Part shown: positions 43,612 through 52,950 of the stretch, in pieces
Layout of the letters: each line of letters begins with the position of its first letter
Numbering within the stretch: the stretch's first letter is position 1
Assembly (NCBI RefSeq): GCF_007827695.1
Contig: NZ_VITA01000008.1
Span: 178,491 to 242,490, forward strand
From: Sinorhizobium medicae
GTDB lineage: Bacteria > Pseudomonadota > Alphaproteobacteria > Rhizobiales > Rhizobiaceae
Length of the DNA stretch: 64,000 nucleotides
Reading direction: 5' to 3'
The notes under the pieces: generated by a model
What the model was told of the DNA's origin: nothing
What the model saw: the letters and a program-made list of their open reading frames with translations, nothing else
The model's database searches: none
Made by a program: the position numbers and the translations under genes

Positions 43612-44220
43612 ATGTTCTCCTCCCAGCATGCGCAAAGCAGCGCCCAGAAAGCATATCAGGAAAGCGCGTTTCAGCGCGTCGCGGTCAATCTTTCGGGGCG
43701 ACTGATGCTTGCCAGCCATGAGGAATACGCCTGCACCGCCGTGGAGATGTCGCCGGGCGACGTTCTCTTCACCTCCCCCGCGCGCCCGCGCGGCGGGGAG
43801 CGCATCATCGCCTATGTCGATCATGTGGGCCGCCTCGAAGGCACGGTCTCACGCGTTTCGGACGATGCGTTCGTGATCCAGCTCAACGCCACGGAGCGCA
43901 AACGCGAAAAGCTTGCAGCACAGCTTACCTGGATCGCCAACAAGCACGAACTCGGCCTGCCGGAGGACCGGCGCCATGATCGGCTCGCGCCACGCAAGGT
44001 CTTGACGGAACTCTCTGTCGATAGCGGCGAGAGGTACAGCTGTCGGATCATCGACCTCTCGCTCTCCGGTGCGGCGGTCGACGTCGACATCCGGCCTGCC
44101 ATCGGAGCGCCGGTCAAGCTCGGCAATATGAAGGGCAGGATCGTCCGGCATTTCCAGGAAGGCGTTGCCATCGAGTTTTCCGGGATACAGTCCCGCGAGG
44201 CACTGACCGAGTTCTTGTGA
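43612..44220 (+). CDS. Double PilZ-domain protein
   Basis: 202 residues from the ATG at 43612. The N-terminal half (FQRVAVNLSGRLML) looks like a degenerate PilZ; the C-terminal half has DRRHDRLAPRKVLTEL and DLSLSGAAVDVD, the RxxxR and D/NxSxxG signatures of c-di-GMP binding. In rhizobia such proteins follow PAS_5 genes. The frame starts at 43537, but that stretch looks non-coding. A GAGTGG sequence is before the chosen ATG. Confidence 0.9.
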   Translation: MFSSQHAQSSAQKAYQESAFQRVAVNLSGRLMLASHEEYACTAVEMSPGDVLFTSPARPRGGERIIAYVDHVGRLEGTVSRVSDDAFVIQLNATERKREKLAAQLTWIANKHELGLPEDRRHDRLAPRKVLTELSVDSGERYSCRIIDLSLSGAAVDVDIRPAIGAPVKLGNMKGRIVRHFQEGVAIEFSGIQSREALTEFL

Positions 44221-44714
44221 AACGCTCCACGGAAATTTGCTCGAATGCCGCGAGGGTTCCGGGTCAAGACCGTTACCACTGTCAGGAACATGCGTAACAG
44301 TTTGCGCAAGTCACCCTCGCGCTTCTGAGCCCGCGACGGGGCCGATAATCTTCTGCCCGCCGCCGATGTGCATTCTGGTAAACCGGACGTTACGCTTCCA
44401 GCCGCACAGTATTAATCCCCCTCGACGCGAGATCAGATCCTGAATTTACCGCATCTTCATGGAGGCGGGCGTCCTCGCGGTTGCAGCGGGCGTAAAATCT
44501 CCGTTTTCACCAAACATTTTCAGTGGCTTACCTGGCGCTAGTGCCCATCGACGGCGTGGGCCCACAACATTCGATAAAATTTGAGTCGAATTTTATTACA
44601 TTTATCATCGAGTTTTATTCTTATCTTATTCAAGTTTGTTCTTGATTTTACTTCCGATCTTCGCCGCCGGTAAAAAACTCTGTGCCAATGTCGAACCAGA
44701 ACGGGGAGACAAAC
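44221..44714. other. Intergenic region with an AT-rich promoter island
   Basis: 494 bases without a supported gene. Most is ordinary GC-rich DNA, but 44571-44652 is strikingly AT-rich (see the separate entry). The protease gene starts at 44715. Confidence 0.6.
44571..44652. promoter_or_regulatory. AT-rich upstream island with repeats
   Basis: ATAAAATT-N7-AATTTTAT (44574-44596) is an inverted repeat; TCGAATTTTATT (44586) and TCGAGTTTTATT (44608) are direct repeats 22 bases apart, about two helical turns. Stands out sharply from its GC-rich surroundings, just upstream of the transglutaminase-like protease gene. Confidence 0.5.
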
Positions 44715-45323
44715 ATGCGCACAATCATCACCATGGCAATCGCCGCCGCAGCCATCGCCACCGGCCTTATGGCCGCGCCGGCCTTCGCGGTACCGGTGAA
44801 CATGACGGTCAGCGGCGCGACCAACCCGCCAATTGGGCATTACGAATTCTGCAAGACCGCTCCTTCCGAATGCGCGGCCATCGGCGCCGATCACGGTCCG
44901 GCCGTGCTGACGCGCGAAGGCTGGAGAAAGATCCTCGAAGTCAATTACGAGGTGAACCAGGCCGTCGTTCCGATGACCGATATGGAACTTCACGGCGTCG
45001 AGGAAATCTGGTCCTATCCGGATGCCGTGGGCGACTGCGAGGATTACGTCCTCTTGAAACGCCGCAAGCTGATCGAAAGCGGCTTCTCGCCTGCCGATCT
45101 CCTGATCACCGTCGTCCTGCAGCCGAATGGCGATGGCCACGCGGTCCTGACGGTCCGGACCGACCGCGGGGATTTCATTCTCGACAACATGCGTAGCAAG
45201 GTTTTGCTGTGGTCGGATACGGAATATACCTACCTCAAACGGCAGTCCTCGGAGCATGCCGGCCGCTGGGTCAAGCTGCAAGACGGACGCGCTATCGCGG
45301 TTGGTAGTGTCAGCGCAAATTAA
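44715..45323 (+). CDS. Bacterial transglutaminase-like cysteine proteinase (BTLCP)
   Basis: 202 residues with a signal peptide (AAAAIATGLMAAPAFA, cleaved before VPVNM). The conserved core has the catalytic Cys in AVGDCEDYVLLKRRKL, the His in GDGHAVLTVRTDRGDFILDN and the Asp of the DN motif. The family (DUF920; LapG-like) includes periplasmic proteases. The start at 44715 has GGGGAG 6-7 bases upstream. Its AT-rich promoter region is unusual. Substrate unknown. Confidence 0.92.
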   Translation: MRTIITMAIAAAAIATGLMAAPAFAVPVNMTVSGATNPPIGHYEFCKTAPSECAAIGADHGPAVLTREGWRKILEVNYEVNQAVVPMTDMELHGVEEIWSYPDAVGDCEDYVLLKRRKLIESGFSPADLLITVVLQPNGDGHAVLTVRTDRGDFILDNMRSKVLLWSDTEYTYLKRQSSEHAGRWVKLQDGRAIAVGSVSAN

Positions 45324-45523
45324 CGCCCGCGCAGCGGCGGCCATGGTGCGCGTCTGATCTTCGGCCCGCATGATCGGGCGGCGAACACCGCCATGCTTCA
45401 CACGATGTTAACCAAGTTGAGCGAGACTCGGGACGAAGTGAACTCCCCGGGGCGGATCATCGAGCAAACTGGCTCTGCCGAAGAGAGCGCGCCCCTCTTC
45501 AGGTATCAGATGACGGCGCTGTC

Positions 45524-46247
45524 ATGAACCGCCCCTGCAATCCCGAGCCGGAACTCCTGCCGCTCCTGCCCTCCCGTTTCGCCTATAAAGCGGTTGCGGT
45601 GGTCGCGATCTTCGCCGCACTGAACGCTTTCACTCTCGGGGCGCTGGTTCGGCCGATACCTTGCTCAGGCCGGTCACACGTCAAGCCGCGAGATCTACGA
45701 CATCTTCATCGGTCAGGACCATCTCCGCCTGCCGGCAAACGTCATTAGGCTCGAAAGCCAGCGCACCACCCGCATCGCCGAGCGCGTGGATCTTTATCTG
45801 ACCTGGCCAGGTCTCGAGGGCTACAGCAAAGAAACCCGATCATTGTTCGACGATGTCAGCAGGCCGGAAAGCCTGATCTTTCTGCAGATCGCACAGAGTA
45901 CCATGTCGCGCGACATGTCAGGGCGCTTCGACCCCGTCTATCGCCATATCCTGCAGGACACGCCGGTCGCAGCCTCCGGGGGTCTGACCAAATACGAAGC
46001 AAAACCAGATTCCAGCTATGCCGGCGAAGTCTTCTTCACGGCCGAAAGGGCCGGACGCCGTCCCTATGTGCTGCGCTGCGTCCTGCCCGAACTCCCTGCT
46101 GCTTCGACCAGTGCGGATTGTCAGCGCGACGTGCATCTGGGCAAGGATCTCACCGTTCTCTATCGTTTCTCCAGCAGGTTGCTGCCGCAATGGCATGCCA
46201 TCGAAAATTCGATAGAATCCTACATCACCGCGCATCTGCTGCCGTGA
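45524..46247 (+). pseudogene. Membrane-anchored protein gene, frameshifted
   Basis: An N-terminal frame (MNRPCNPEPELLP, then a transmembrane helix AVVAIFAALNAFTLGAL) breaks near 45645 and the rest continues in another frame: FGRYLAQAGHTSSREIYDIF leads into VDLYLTWPGLEGYSK (from 45786) to the stop at 46247. One inserted base (or two missing) in GCGCTGGTTCGG would restore a protein of about 240 residues. Both parts keep good codon use, so the lesion is recent or a sequence error. The protein has no recognised family; it seems to be an N-terminally anchored periplasmic protein. Confidence 0.65.
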
Positions 46248-46490
46248 TTTTGACGAAGAGTCATGATGCAGCCAATGCGCCGGCTAGAGCGGGATGAGGG
46301 GGAGTATGCACGGGTTCAGGCCGAGGCTGCCGCAATCATCTTGATCTGATGGGCTGCAGGTGCCGATCCTGAACAAAACGACCCGTGCGAGAAAACCAAT
46401 CATTCATCATAAACCGATTGGTAACGCTATCCCGATACTGTCTCGGGACAAGTCGTATCCGGAGACGGCGTCCGGACGACACCCCTGATT

Positions 46491-47975
46491 ATGACAATGA
46501 AGAGCAATACAGTGTCTCAATCCGTTATTCCCAGTCTCGCGAAACGCCCGTATGGCGCCATTTCAGAAGTTGTCGGGCGGATTTTCCTCGCCGGCCTGAT
46601 TGTCGTGCTGACCCTTTCAGCGCCCGCTCTCGCCAATTCGAAATATGCCGGCATCGTAGTTGACGCGAAGACCGGCAAGGTTCTCTACGGCGAAGACGCG
46701 GATCAATTGCGCTACCCCGCCTCGCTTACGAAGATGATGACGCTGTATCTGACATTCGAGGCGCTTGAAGCGGGTCGGATCAACAAGAGCACGCCCGTAC
46801 CATTTTCAAAGAAAGCTTCGGCGGAGCCGCCGTCGAAGCTCGGGGTACGCGCCGGCCGGTCGATCACCGTCGAACAGGCTATTCTCTCTCTGGTGACGCG
46901 CTCGGCCAACGATTCGGCAACTGCCCTTGCTGAACTCCTCGGCGGCTCGGAACAGCGCTTCGCCCGGATGATGACCAACAAGGCCCGCGCGTTGGGAATG
47001 ACGCGCACGACTTATCGCAACGCCCACGGCCTGCCCAATTCCGAACAGCGCACGACTGCACGCGACCAGGCCCGCCTCGGCATCGCATTGCGGCAGCACT
47101 TCCCGCAGTATTACGATTATTTCTCGACGCGAAGCTTCCGTTTCGGCAAGCAGACGATCGGCAATCATAACCGGCTCCTTGGTAATGTCCGGGGAGTGGA
47201 CGGCATCAAGACCGGGTATACGCGCGCTTCCGGGTTCAATCTGGTGACCTCCGCCCAACTCGGCGGACGCAGCATCGTCGCGGTTGTCATGGGCGGCACC
47301 TCCGGCGGTTCGCGCGACGCCCAGATGCGCAAGCTGGTAGCCAAGTACATGCCCGCCGCATCGCGCCGCGGCGGCGGCAACCTTATCGCCCAGGCTCCCG
47401 CCGAGCCTGTAGCAGTGGTCGCCGAAGCGGACGTGCGGCCGGCCACGACGGCTGTTGCTTCGGCCGCCGCCGCCCTGCCGAATAAGGGCCCTGTCCCGGA
47501 TTTCCGGTACGATAGCGAAAGCGCAGGCGGAGTTGAAATGGCCTATGCATCGACGAAGCGCGCTTCGGACAATCCCGTGCTCGCACCGAACACGCTCGAC
47601 GCGCAGAGCGCCAGACTCGGCCGGGAACCGGAATCCGGCGGCGTCGACTCGCAGATCACCAACTCGGTCGCAACGGCGGAAACGGCACCGGCCATGGCTG
47701 AAGCCCACACCGAAGCGAATATCGAACTGCAAGGCTGGGTGATCCAGATCGGCGCCACGCCTGACAAGACGCAGGCCATGACGCTGCTCGACAATGCCAA
47801 GGAAAAGGGTGGAAAGGCGCTGCGTAACGCCACCCCCTTCACGGTCGCGTTCAGCAGTGGCGGCGCTCAGCTCTACCGCGCCCGTTTCGGCGGATTCGAT
47901 GATCAGGACAAGGCTGTCAACGCATGCAAGGCATTGAAGAAGAAAGGCTTCGCCTGCTGGGCAAGCCAGCAGTAA
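46491..47975 (+). CDS. D-alanyl-D-alanine carboxypeptidase (S11) with SPOR domain
   Basis: Penicillin-binding peptidase that trims peptidoglycan pentapeptides. 494 residues: signal/anchor helix (about 30-48), S11 catalytic domain with SLTK (SxxK), SAND (SxN) and KTGYT (KTG) motifs, then a long Ala/Val linker (about 290-405), and a C-terminal SPOR domain (about 410-494; GWVIQIGATPDK, LYRARFGGFDD) that targets denuded septal glycan. The combination is typical of alphaproteobacteria. A hairpin follows at 48042. Confidence 0.95.
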   Translation: MTMKSNTVSQSVIPSLAKRPYGAISEVVGRIFLAGLIVVLTLSAPALANSKYAGIVVDAKTGKVLYGEDADQLRYPASLTKMMTLYLTFEALEAGRINKSTPVPFSKKASAEPPSKLGVRAGRSITVEQAILSLVTRSANDSATALAELLGGSEQRFARMMTNKARALGMTRTTYRNAHGLPNSEQRTTARDQARLGIALRQHFPQYYDYFSTRSFRFGKQTIGNHNRLLGNVRGVDGIKTGYTRASGFNLVTSAQLGGRSIVAVVMGGTSGGSRDAQMRKLVAKYMPAASRRGGGNLIAQAPAEPVAVVAEADVRPATTAVASAAAALPNKGPVPDFRYDSESAGGVEMAYASTKRASDNPVLAPNTLDAQSARLGREPESGGVDSQITNSVATAETAPAMAEAHTEANIELQGWVIQIGATPDKTQAMTLLDNAKEKGGKALRNATPFTVAFSSGGAQLYRARFGGFDDQDKAVNACKALKKKGFACWASQQ

Positions 47976-48041
47976 GGGACCCATCCTGCATGTTCTCCGT
48001 TATCGAACTCGGTTAAAGGGCAAACGTGCAGCAGCCACTTT

Positions 48042-48069
48042 AGCGCGTCGGATAAGACGCGCTGCACTT
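48042..48069 (+). terminator. Stem-loop downstream of the carboxypeptidase gene
   Basis: AGCGCGTC / GACGCGCT (8-bp perfect stem, GGATAA loop), then GCACTTTAA; a wider GTGCAGC / GCTGCAC pairing encloses it. It resembles a common rhizobial palindrome and may act as the terminator. Confidence 0.55.
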
Positions 48070-48132
48070 TAACGGCGGCCGGCGTGTTTTCCGGCTGCTC
48101 TCCTCGGATTTGTACAGCGTAACGAGGTCAGC

Positions 48133-48402
48133 ATGGCAGTGAACGAGAACGTCCCCGGTGACACCATGGTGCCGGACAGGAAGGCAAACCCCGCGCGAGT
48201 TCGGCTGCATCCATTGCACGAGGCAGCCATGCGCATCGCAGACATCGGCCTGAACCGGTCCAAGGCAAAGACACGAGACCTTGTCGGAATGCTACTCACG
48301 CACGGCGCACGCGCCTGGCGTTCGACCCAGCCTCGGGCAGACATCCACCTGCACGTTACAGCACTCGGCCGCAGCCACCCCTTGAGAATTCGCCTGCACT
48401 GA
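48133..48402 (+). CDS. Possible small basic protein
   Basis: 89 residues, rich in Arg and His (RVRLHPLHEAAMRIADIGLN). GAGG lies 6 bases before the ATG and codons are biased as in neighbours, but no family is recognised. It overlaps nothing and lies in the gap between the carboxypeptidase and the convergent DUF1489 gene. Could also be chance. Confidence 0.35.
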   Translation: MAVNENVPGDTMVPDRKANPARVRLHPLHEAAMRIADIGLNRSKAKTRDLVGMLLTHGARAWRSTQPRADIHLHVTALGRSHPLRIRLH

Positions 48403-48460
48403 TCCGATCCCATTCCGGTAAATGCGTAAGGATTTCATGGAAGGGCGGAGGTCTTCGCGG

Positions 48461-48898
48461 CTATAGCAGACCGAGTTCAGCAAGCTCGCGCCGCAGTTCG
48501 AGGGGCATTTCGCTGCCATCGGCGGCGAGCGCGGTAAGATCGCGAGGGGCTTCCTTCGCGTCGAGATAACGCCAGCCCTGAAACGCCCGGCGCGGCTGCA
48601 GCTCCGTCTCCACGACTTCCGGACCTAGAATAAGATTGCAGCGGCCGATGCCGCCGCCATCAGTGAACGTCTCGACGCCTATCAGCGGCTGGCGGGCCTG
48701 TACGTAGCCCTTGATCACCCAATAAAGAGAGCCGTCGGCGAGAAGCTCTTCCGTGCGCTTCGGAACCATTCGGGTCGTGTGAAAGGAATGGGGTTGCTGC
48801 CCGGCAGCGATCGCCGCCAGGGCCTTGCGAGCCACCCATTCGCGCAGGTCCTCGATCGAGTCGGCGCCGACACAGAGCTTTACGAGATTCAAAGCCAT
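48461..48898 (-). CDS. DUF1489 family protein
   Basis: 145-residue alphaproteobacterial protein of DUF1489, beginning MALNLVKLCVGADSIEDL and containing TTRMVPKRTEELLADGSLYW and GGGIGRCNLILGPEVV. The family is nearly universal in Rhizobiales but has no assigned function. It follows sdaA on the same strand after 126 bases. Confidence 0.9.
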   Translation of the reverse strand: MALNLVKLCVGADSIEDLREWVARKALAAIAAGQQPHSFHTTRMVPKRTEELLADGSLYWVIKGYVQARQPLIGVETFTDGGGIGRCNLILGPEVVETELQPRRAFQGWRYLDAKEAPRDLTALAADGSEMPLELRRELAELGLL

Positions 48899-49024
48899 GG
48901 GACATCCTGAACACCCGGCGAGCGGTATCGGTCAAGCCCCCGACAGCTTCGTCCACAGCCCGCCGGCTCCGGATTAGCAGCGCGAGGAGGAAAACAATTA
49001 CGCGGCTCTCGGTCCGCATTCGCG

Positions 49025-50425
49025 TTAACACTCCACGACGTTGACCGCGAGACCGCCCGTCGATGTTTCCTTGTACTTTTCGTTCATGTCCACGCCGGTT
49101 TGGCGCATCGTCTCGATACAGGCATCGAGCGGCACGAAATGCTTGCCATCGCCCTTAAGGGCGAGCGAGGCGGCCGTGACCGCCTTGACGGCACCAAGGG
49201 CGTTACGCTCGATGCAAGGCACCTGGACGAGGCCTGCGACCGGATCGCAGGTCATTCCAAGGTGGTGTTCGAGGGCGATTTCGGCCGCATTCTCGATCTG
49301 CTCCGGCGTTCCGCCCATCACCGCTGCAAGGCCCGCGGCGGCCATCGCCGACGCGGATCCAACTTCGCCCTGACAGCCGACCTCCGCCCCGGAAATAGAG
49401 GCGTTGTGCTTTATGATACCGCCAACCGCCGCGGCAGTCAGCAGATAGTCGCGGATACCGTCCTGGTCGGCATCCTCGTGAAAATGAAGATAGTAGCGGA
49501 TCGTCGCCGGGACGACACCTGCCGCCCCGTTCGTAGGCGACGTCACCACCCGGCCACCGGCGGCATTCTCCTCGTTGACCGCCATCGCATAGACGCTCAG
49601 CCAATCGTTGGCGAGTAGAGGATTAACCTTGTTGGAACGCCACTCCTCCTGGAGCTTGTCGTGGATTGCCCTGGCGCGGCGGCGAACCTTTAGCCCGCCC
49701 GGCATGATGCCGTCCTGGCTGAGCCCGCGGTCGATGCAACTGTTCATTGCCGCCCAAATGCGGTCGAGCCCGTTGTCGAGCTCCTGCCTCGACATGCTGC
49801 ATTCTTCGTTGGCCCGTTTCATCTGAGCGATGCTCATTCCGGAACGGGCGGCCATGTCGAGCATCTGCTGTGCGGTGGCAAAGGGATACGGCACTTTGAC
49901 GCCGGCCGTCTTGTTCTTCTGAGCTCTCATCGCGCCGAGCTCCGTATCAGTAACGACGAAGCCGCCACCGATCGAATAGTAGATGCGTTTCAGAAGCAGC
50001 CGGCCGTCGCGGTCGAAGGCGGAGAAGGACATGCCGTTGGCATGGCCAGGCAGCGCCATCTTCTTATCGAAAACCAGATCCGCCTTAGGCTGGAATGCAT
50101 AGGAAGGATGTCCAGGCGGCGTGATACGCCCTGTGCGCTCCACCTCCTCGATTACCTCGTCCATCTTGTCCGGATCCACGAGATCGGGGCGTTCGCCCAT
50201 CAGGCCGAGAATAACCGCCCTGCCCGATCCATGGCCGATTCCCGTATGCGCCAGCGAACCATGAAGGCTGACCTGGATAGCGGCAACAGCTGCGTTGGAG
50301 GGCCGCGGCCATTCGTCCGAAAGAATAAGATCGAGAAACCTGTTCGCCGCCGACATCGGCCCCATCGTATGTGAGCTCGACGGGCCGATACCGATCTTGA
50401 ATACGTCGAAGACGGAAAGAAACAT
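49025..50425 (-). CDS. sdaA: L-serine ammonia-lyase (Fe-S)
   Basis: Single-chain L-serine dehydratase making pyruvate and ammonia, 466 residues. N-terminal beta domain with [12 protein letters not shown]; alpha domain with cluster cysteines in EVGCQGEVG and further on [13 protein letters not shown], giving the 4Fe-4S type. Pyruvate enters the PDH complex encoded earlier. A 19-bp palindrome lies about 100 bases upstream (50530-50548). Confidence 0.97.
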   Translation of the reverse strand: MFLSVFDVFKIGIGPSSSHTMGPMSAANRFLDLILSDEWPRPSNAAVAAIQVSLHGSLAHTGIGHGSGRAVILGLMGERPDLVDPDKMDEVIEEVERTGRITPPGHPSYAFQPKADLVFDKKMALPGHANGMSFSAFDRDGRLLLKRIYYSIGGGFVVTDTELGAMRAQKNKTAGVKVPYPFATAQQMLDMAARSGMSIAQMKRANEECSMSRQELDNGLDRIWAAMNSCIDRGLSQDGIMPGGLKVRRRARAIHDKLQEEWRSNKVNPLLANDWLSVYAMAVNEENAAGGRVVTSPTNGAAGVVPATIRYYLHFHEDADQDGIRDYLLTAAAVGGIIKHNASISGAEVGCQGEVGSASAMAAAGLAAVMGGTPEQIENAAEIALEHHLGMTCDPVAGLVQVPCIERNALGAVKAVTAASLALKGDGKHFVPLDACIETMRQTGVDMNEKYKETSTGGLAVNVVEC

Positions 50426-50529
50426 GAACTGCCTGCCTAGAATCTGACGAGGAGCCGATGCCGAGCACCTTCACGCCTGCGTCGATGATGGAACCGAGCC
50501 GACCGGTTTGCTTCTGGGACGGCGTCGAT

Positions 50530-50548
50530 CGTTCCTAATATAGGAACG
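50530..50548. promoter_or_regulatory. Perfect palindrome upstream of sdaA
   Basis: CGTTCCTA-ATA-TAGGAACG: 8-base arms with a 3-base spacer, about 105 bases before the sdaA start on the minus strand. Symmetry and location suggest a dimeric repressor operator. The regulator cannot be named. Confidence 0.5.
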
Positions 50549-50697
50549 AACCCTAAGCGATCCTATGCCGGTCTATCAGGCGACCAACCGACATCGGCTT
50601 CCGTTCGTGCGACATGACATGCGATCCGCGCCCGACGGGCAGTCAAAAAAACCGATGCAGTCCGCAGACTGCATCGCCATGACATTGCTTTCGATTT

Positions 50698-50799
50698 TCA
50701 GAAGCCGCCGAAGAGATAGGCGAGAACGAGTACACCGCCGAAACCAGCTACGGCGCGAACCGTTACGCCCCAGCAAGACTTCTCTACTGTTTTGTCCAT
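50698..50799 (-). CDS. Possible 33-residue membrane microprotein
   Basis: Starts MDKTVEKSCWGVTVRAVAG and ends in the hydrophobic stretch VLVLAYLFGGF; GGAG lies 6 bases before the ATG. Too short for most gene callers. One predicted transmembrane segment (about 17-33). No family known. It lies between sdaA (minus) and the DUF599 gene (plus). Confidence 0.45.
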   Translation of the reverse strand: MDKTVEKSCWGVTVRAVAGFGGVLVLAYLFGGF

Positions 50800-51064
50800 G
50801 ATATCTCCGAATACCCAAGGCTCAGCAGCCAACAGGCGTGTGGGCAGTCCAATAGCGAAGAATTCGTTAACACGCAATGGCGCATTAGGGCGAGAACGTG
50901 GCAAAGCGCGCCACAACAGCCTCAGCACGGACACAAGTCCGTGTCCGAATGGCTCGTCCCCGGCTTCCCGGGTTCGGCTCACGCGCCCGGATTTCGCCTT
51001 AAAACTTAAAATCGGCTCCGAGCGGCGATCTTGCATTTTCAGGTGACCGTGCCAAAACACCGCT

Positions 51065-51754
51065 ATGACCTTAGAAGATTACGTCGCACTCGCCTTTTTC
51101 GTTCTCCTTTGGGCCGTATTCAGCTGGACGTCTGACGGGCGGCGCAACTTCGACCGCGTCAGCCTGACGCGTCTGATGAATGAGCACAGGGCACGCTGGA
51201 TCCGCAATTCGCTCACTCGCGACCTGAAGATGATCGACACGCAAATCATCGCCGGGCTACAGGCCGGGACCGCATTCTTCGCCTCAACCACGATTTTTGC
51301 GCTCGGCGGCTGTTTCGCACTGCTGGGAGCGACAGACCAGGTCCAACTGATCTTTAGCGACCTGCCGCATATATTCCGCAGCGGGCGCACGGCCTTCGAA
51401 CTGAAAGTAGGCGGTTTGACCTGCCTTTTCGGCTATTCCTTCTTCAAGTTCGGCTGGTCGTATCGGCTGTTCAATTATTGCTCGATTCTGATGGGCGGAA
51501 TTCCGATGATAGCGGATATGAAGCGAGACCAGCCCGCCGCCGAGCGCGCCGCGGAACGCGCGATCCGCATGAACGTTCTGGCGGCAAAGCACTTCAACGC
51601 CGGGCTCCGGGCGATTTTCCTGTCGATCGGCTATCTCGGCTGGTTCATCAGCCCCTATGTCTTCATGGTGCTGACTTCCCTCGTCATTTTCGTCCTCGCG
51701 CGCCGGCAATTCTTTTCCGAAGCGCGCACTGCGTTGATCGAGAATGCACCATAG
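51065..51754 (+). CDS. DUF599 membrane protein
   Basis: 229 residues with four transmembrane helices (starting YVALAFFVLLWAVFSW) and a conserved cytoplasmic motif near 20-60 (RLMNEHRARWIRN). DUF599 proteins have no assigned role. The DUF1624 gene follows and its frame overlaps the end of this one if an earlier start were used. Confidence 0.88.
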   Translation: MTLEDYVALAFFVLLWAVFSWTSDGRRNFDRVSLTRLMNEHRARWIRNSLTRDLKMIDTQIIAGLQAGTAFFASTTIFALGGCFALLGATDQVQLIFSDLPHIFRSGRTAFELKVGGLTCLFGYSFFKFGWSYRLFNYCSILMGGIPMIADMKRDQPAAERAAERAIRMNVLAAKHFNAGLRAIFLSIGYLGWFISPYVFMVLTSLVIFVLARRQFFSEARTALIENAP

Positions 51755-51893
51755 AGGCAATCGTTTATCCCCGGTTCAGACGCCGTCACAGCGAGAGCGG
51801 GATGGCTTGCGGCCCTCATTTCAACACAATCGCGACGCGACTGAGACGAGGCCGCCCGCACCAAGCCATTTGCAGCAACAGAGCACCAAATCA

Positions 51894-52904
51894 ATGTCCG
51901 ACAGCAGCGCGACGACGACTCCTGAAGCGCAAGTGCCCGCAGACGCGACGGGAGCCAAGCGGATCGCTCTTCTCGACGCGCTGCGCGGCCTGGCTCTCGT
52001 CGCCATGGCTGTATATCACTTTGTCTGGGACCTCGAATTCTTCGGCTATGTGGCGGCCGGCACCGCAGGGACTGGCGGGTGGCGGATGTTTGCGCGCCTG
52101 ATTGCCAGCAGCTTCCTTTTCCTTGCCGGCTACAGCCTCGTGCTCGGACAATATCCGAAATTCCGTCCGCGCGCCTTCGCCATGCGTTTCGCGAAGATCG
52201 CGGGCGCCGCCGCGCTGATCAGCGTGGGGACCTGGTTCGCCTTCCGTCATTCCTTCATCTTCTTCGGCATTCTCCACTCTATCGCGGCGGCAAGCCTCGT
52301 CGGCCTCCTGTTCCTCAGATTGCCGGCCGCCACTTCCTTTCTTGCAGCTGCCGCGGCCTTCGCAGCGCCCTACTATCTGCGCTCATCATACTTCGATACG
52401 CCGGCGTTGTGGTGGGTCGGCCTTTCGGAAACGATCCCTCGCTCGAATGACTACGTCCCTCTCTTTCCGTGGCTCGCACCTTTCCTGGTCGGGCTTGGCT
52501 GCGCGAAGCTGCTTCACCCGGTGCTTTCCGCTCGGCGTCGCAGTCGAGGCTCCGCAACCGGAAACGCCGTGCTGATCACATCCCTTGCCTTCGCTGGGCG
52601 TCATAGCCTTTTGATATATCTTGCACACCAGCCGCTGCTTCTTGCGGTCGTGTATCTGTTCTCCATCGCCGTTCCTGCCCCCGCGCCGGATTCGACCGAG
52701 ATTTATCGGCGCAATTGCGAGCAGGCCTGCGGCAGTGAGAATTCCGGAATTTCCTGCAGCAACTTCTGCGGCTGCACGCTCGATCGTCTGAAGGAGCAGG
52801 ATCTGTTCGACGATCTGAACCTGGGCAAGATTGATGTCACAACTGATGAGCGCATCGCGCGTATCGCCGGTCAGTGCACGATGGAGTCGCGCTCTGTGGA
52901 TTAG
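51894..52904 (+). CDS. DUF1624 (heparan-N-acetyltransferase-like) membrane protein with Cys-rich tail
   Basis: 336 residues from the ATG at 51894. Family start RIALLDALRGLALVAMAVYH with later HSLLIYLAHQPLL, at least seven transmembrane helices; relatives transfer acetyl groups across membranes. Unusually, after the last helix there is a soluble tail of 71 residues (266-336) carrying six cysteines (275, 279, 288, 292, 294, 328), including CSNFCGC. A tail of this kind suggests a metal site or disulfides. Confidence 0.85.
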   Translation: MSDSSATTTPEAQVPADATGAKRIALLDALRGLALVAMAVYHFVWDLEFFGYVAAGTAGTGGWRMFARLIASSFLFLAGYSLVLGQYPKFRPRAFAMRFAKIAGAAALISVGTWFAFRHSFIFFGILHSIAAASLVGLLFLRLPAATSFLAAAAAFAAPYYLRSSYFDTPALWWVGLSETIPRSNDYVPLFPWLAPFLVGLGCAKLLHPVLSARRRSRGSATGNAVLITSLAFAGRHSLLIYLAHQPLLLAVVYLFSIAVPAPAPDSTEIYRRNCEQACGSENSGISCSNFCGCTLDRLKEQDLFDDLNLGKIDVTTDERIARIAGQCTMESRSVD

Positions 52905-52950
52905 AGCGTGATCAGAAAAAGCGCGTGCGCTTTTCCGCTCGCATCCAGAT
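52904..52950. repeat. Intergenic palindrome / bidirectional terminator
   Basis: Between the convergent DUF1624 and MerR genes. AAAAGCGC-GT-GCGCTTTT (52917-52934), flanked by GATCAG and CAGATCAGG, is the familiar rhizobial interspersed palindrome; runs of A and T on each side allow termination in both directions. Confidence 0.6.

Noticed and set aside
50426..50697. Glycine riboswitch upstream of sdaA
   Set aside because: The leader lacks the tandem glycine aptamer cores; only the palindrome stands out.
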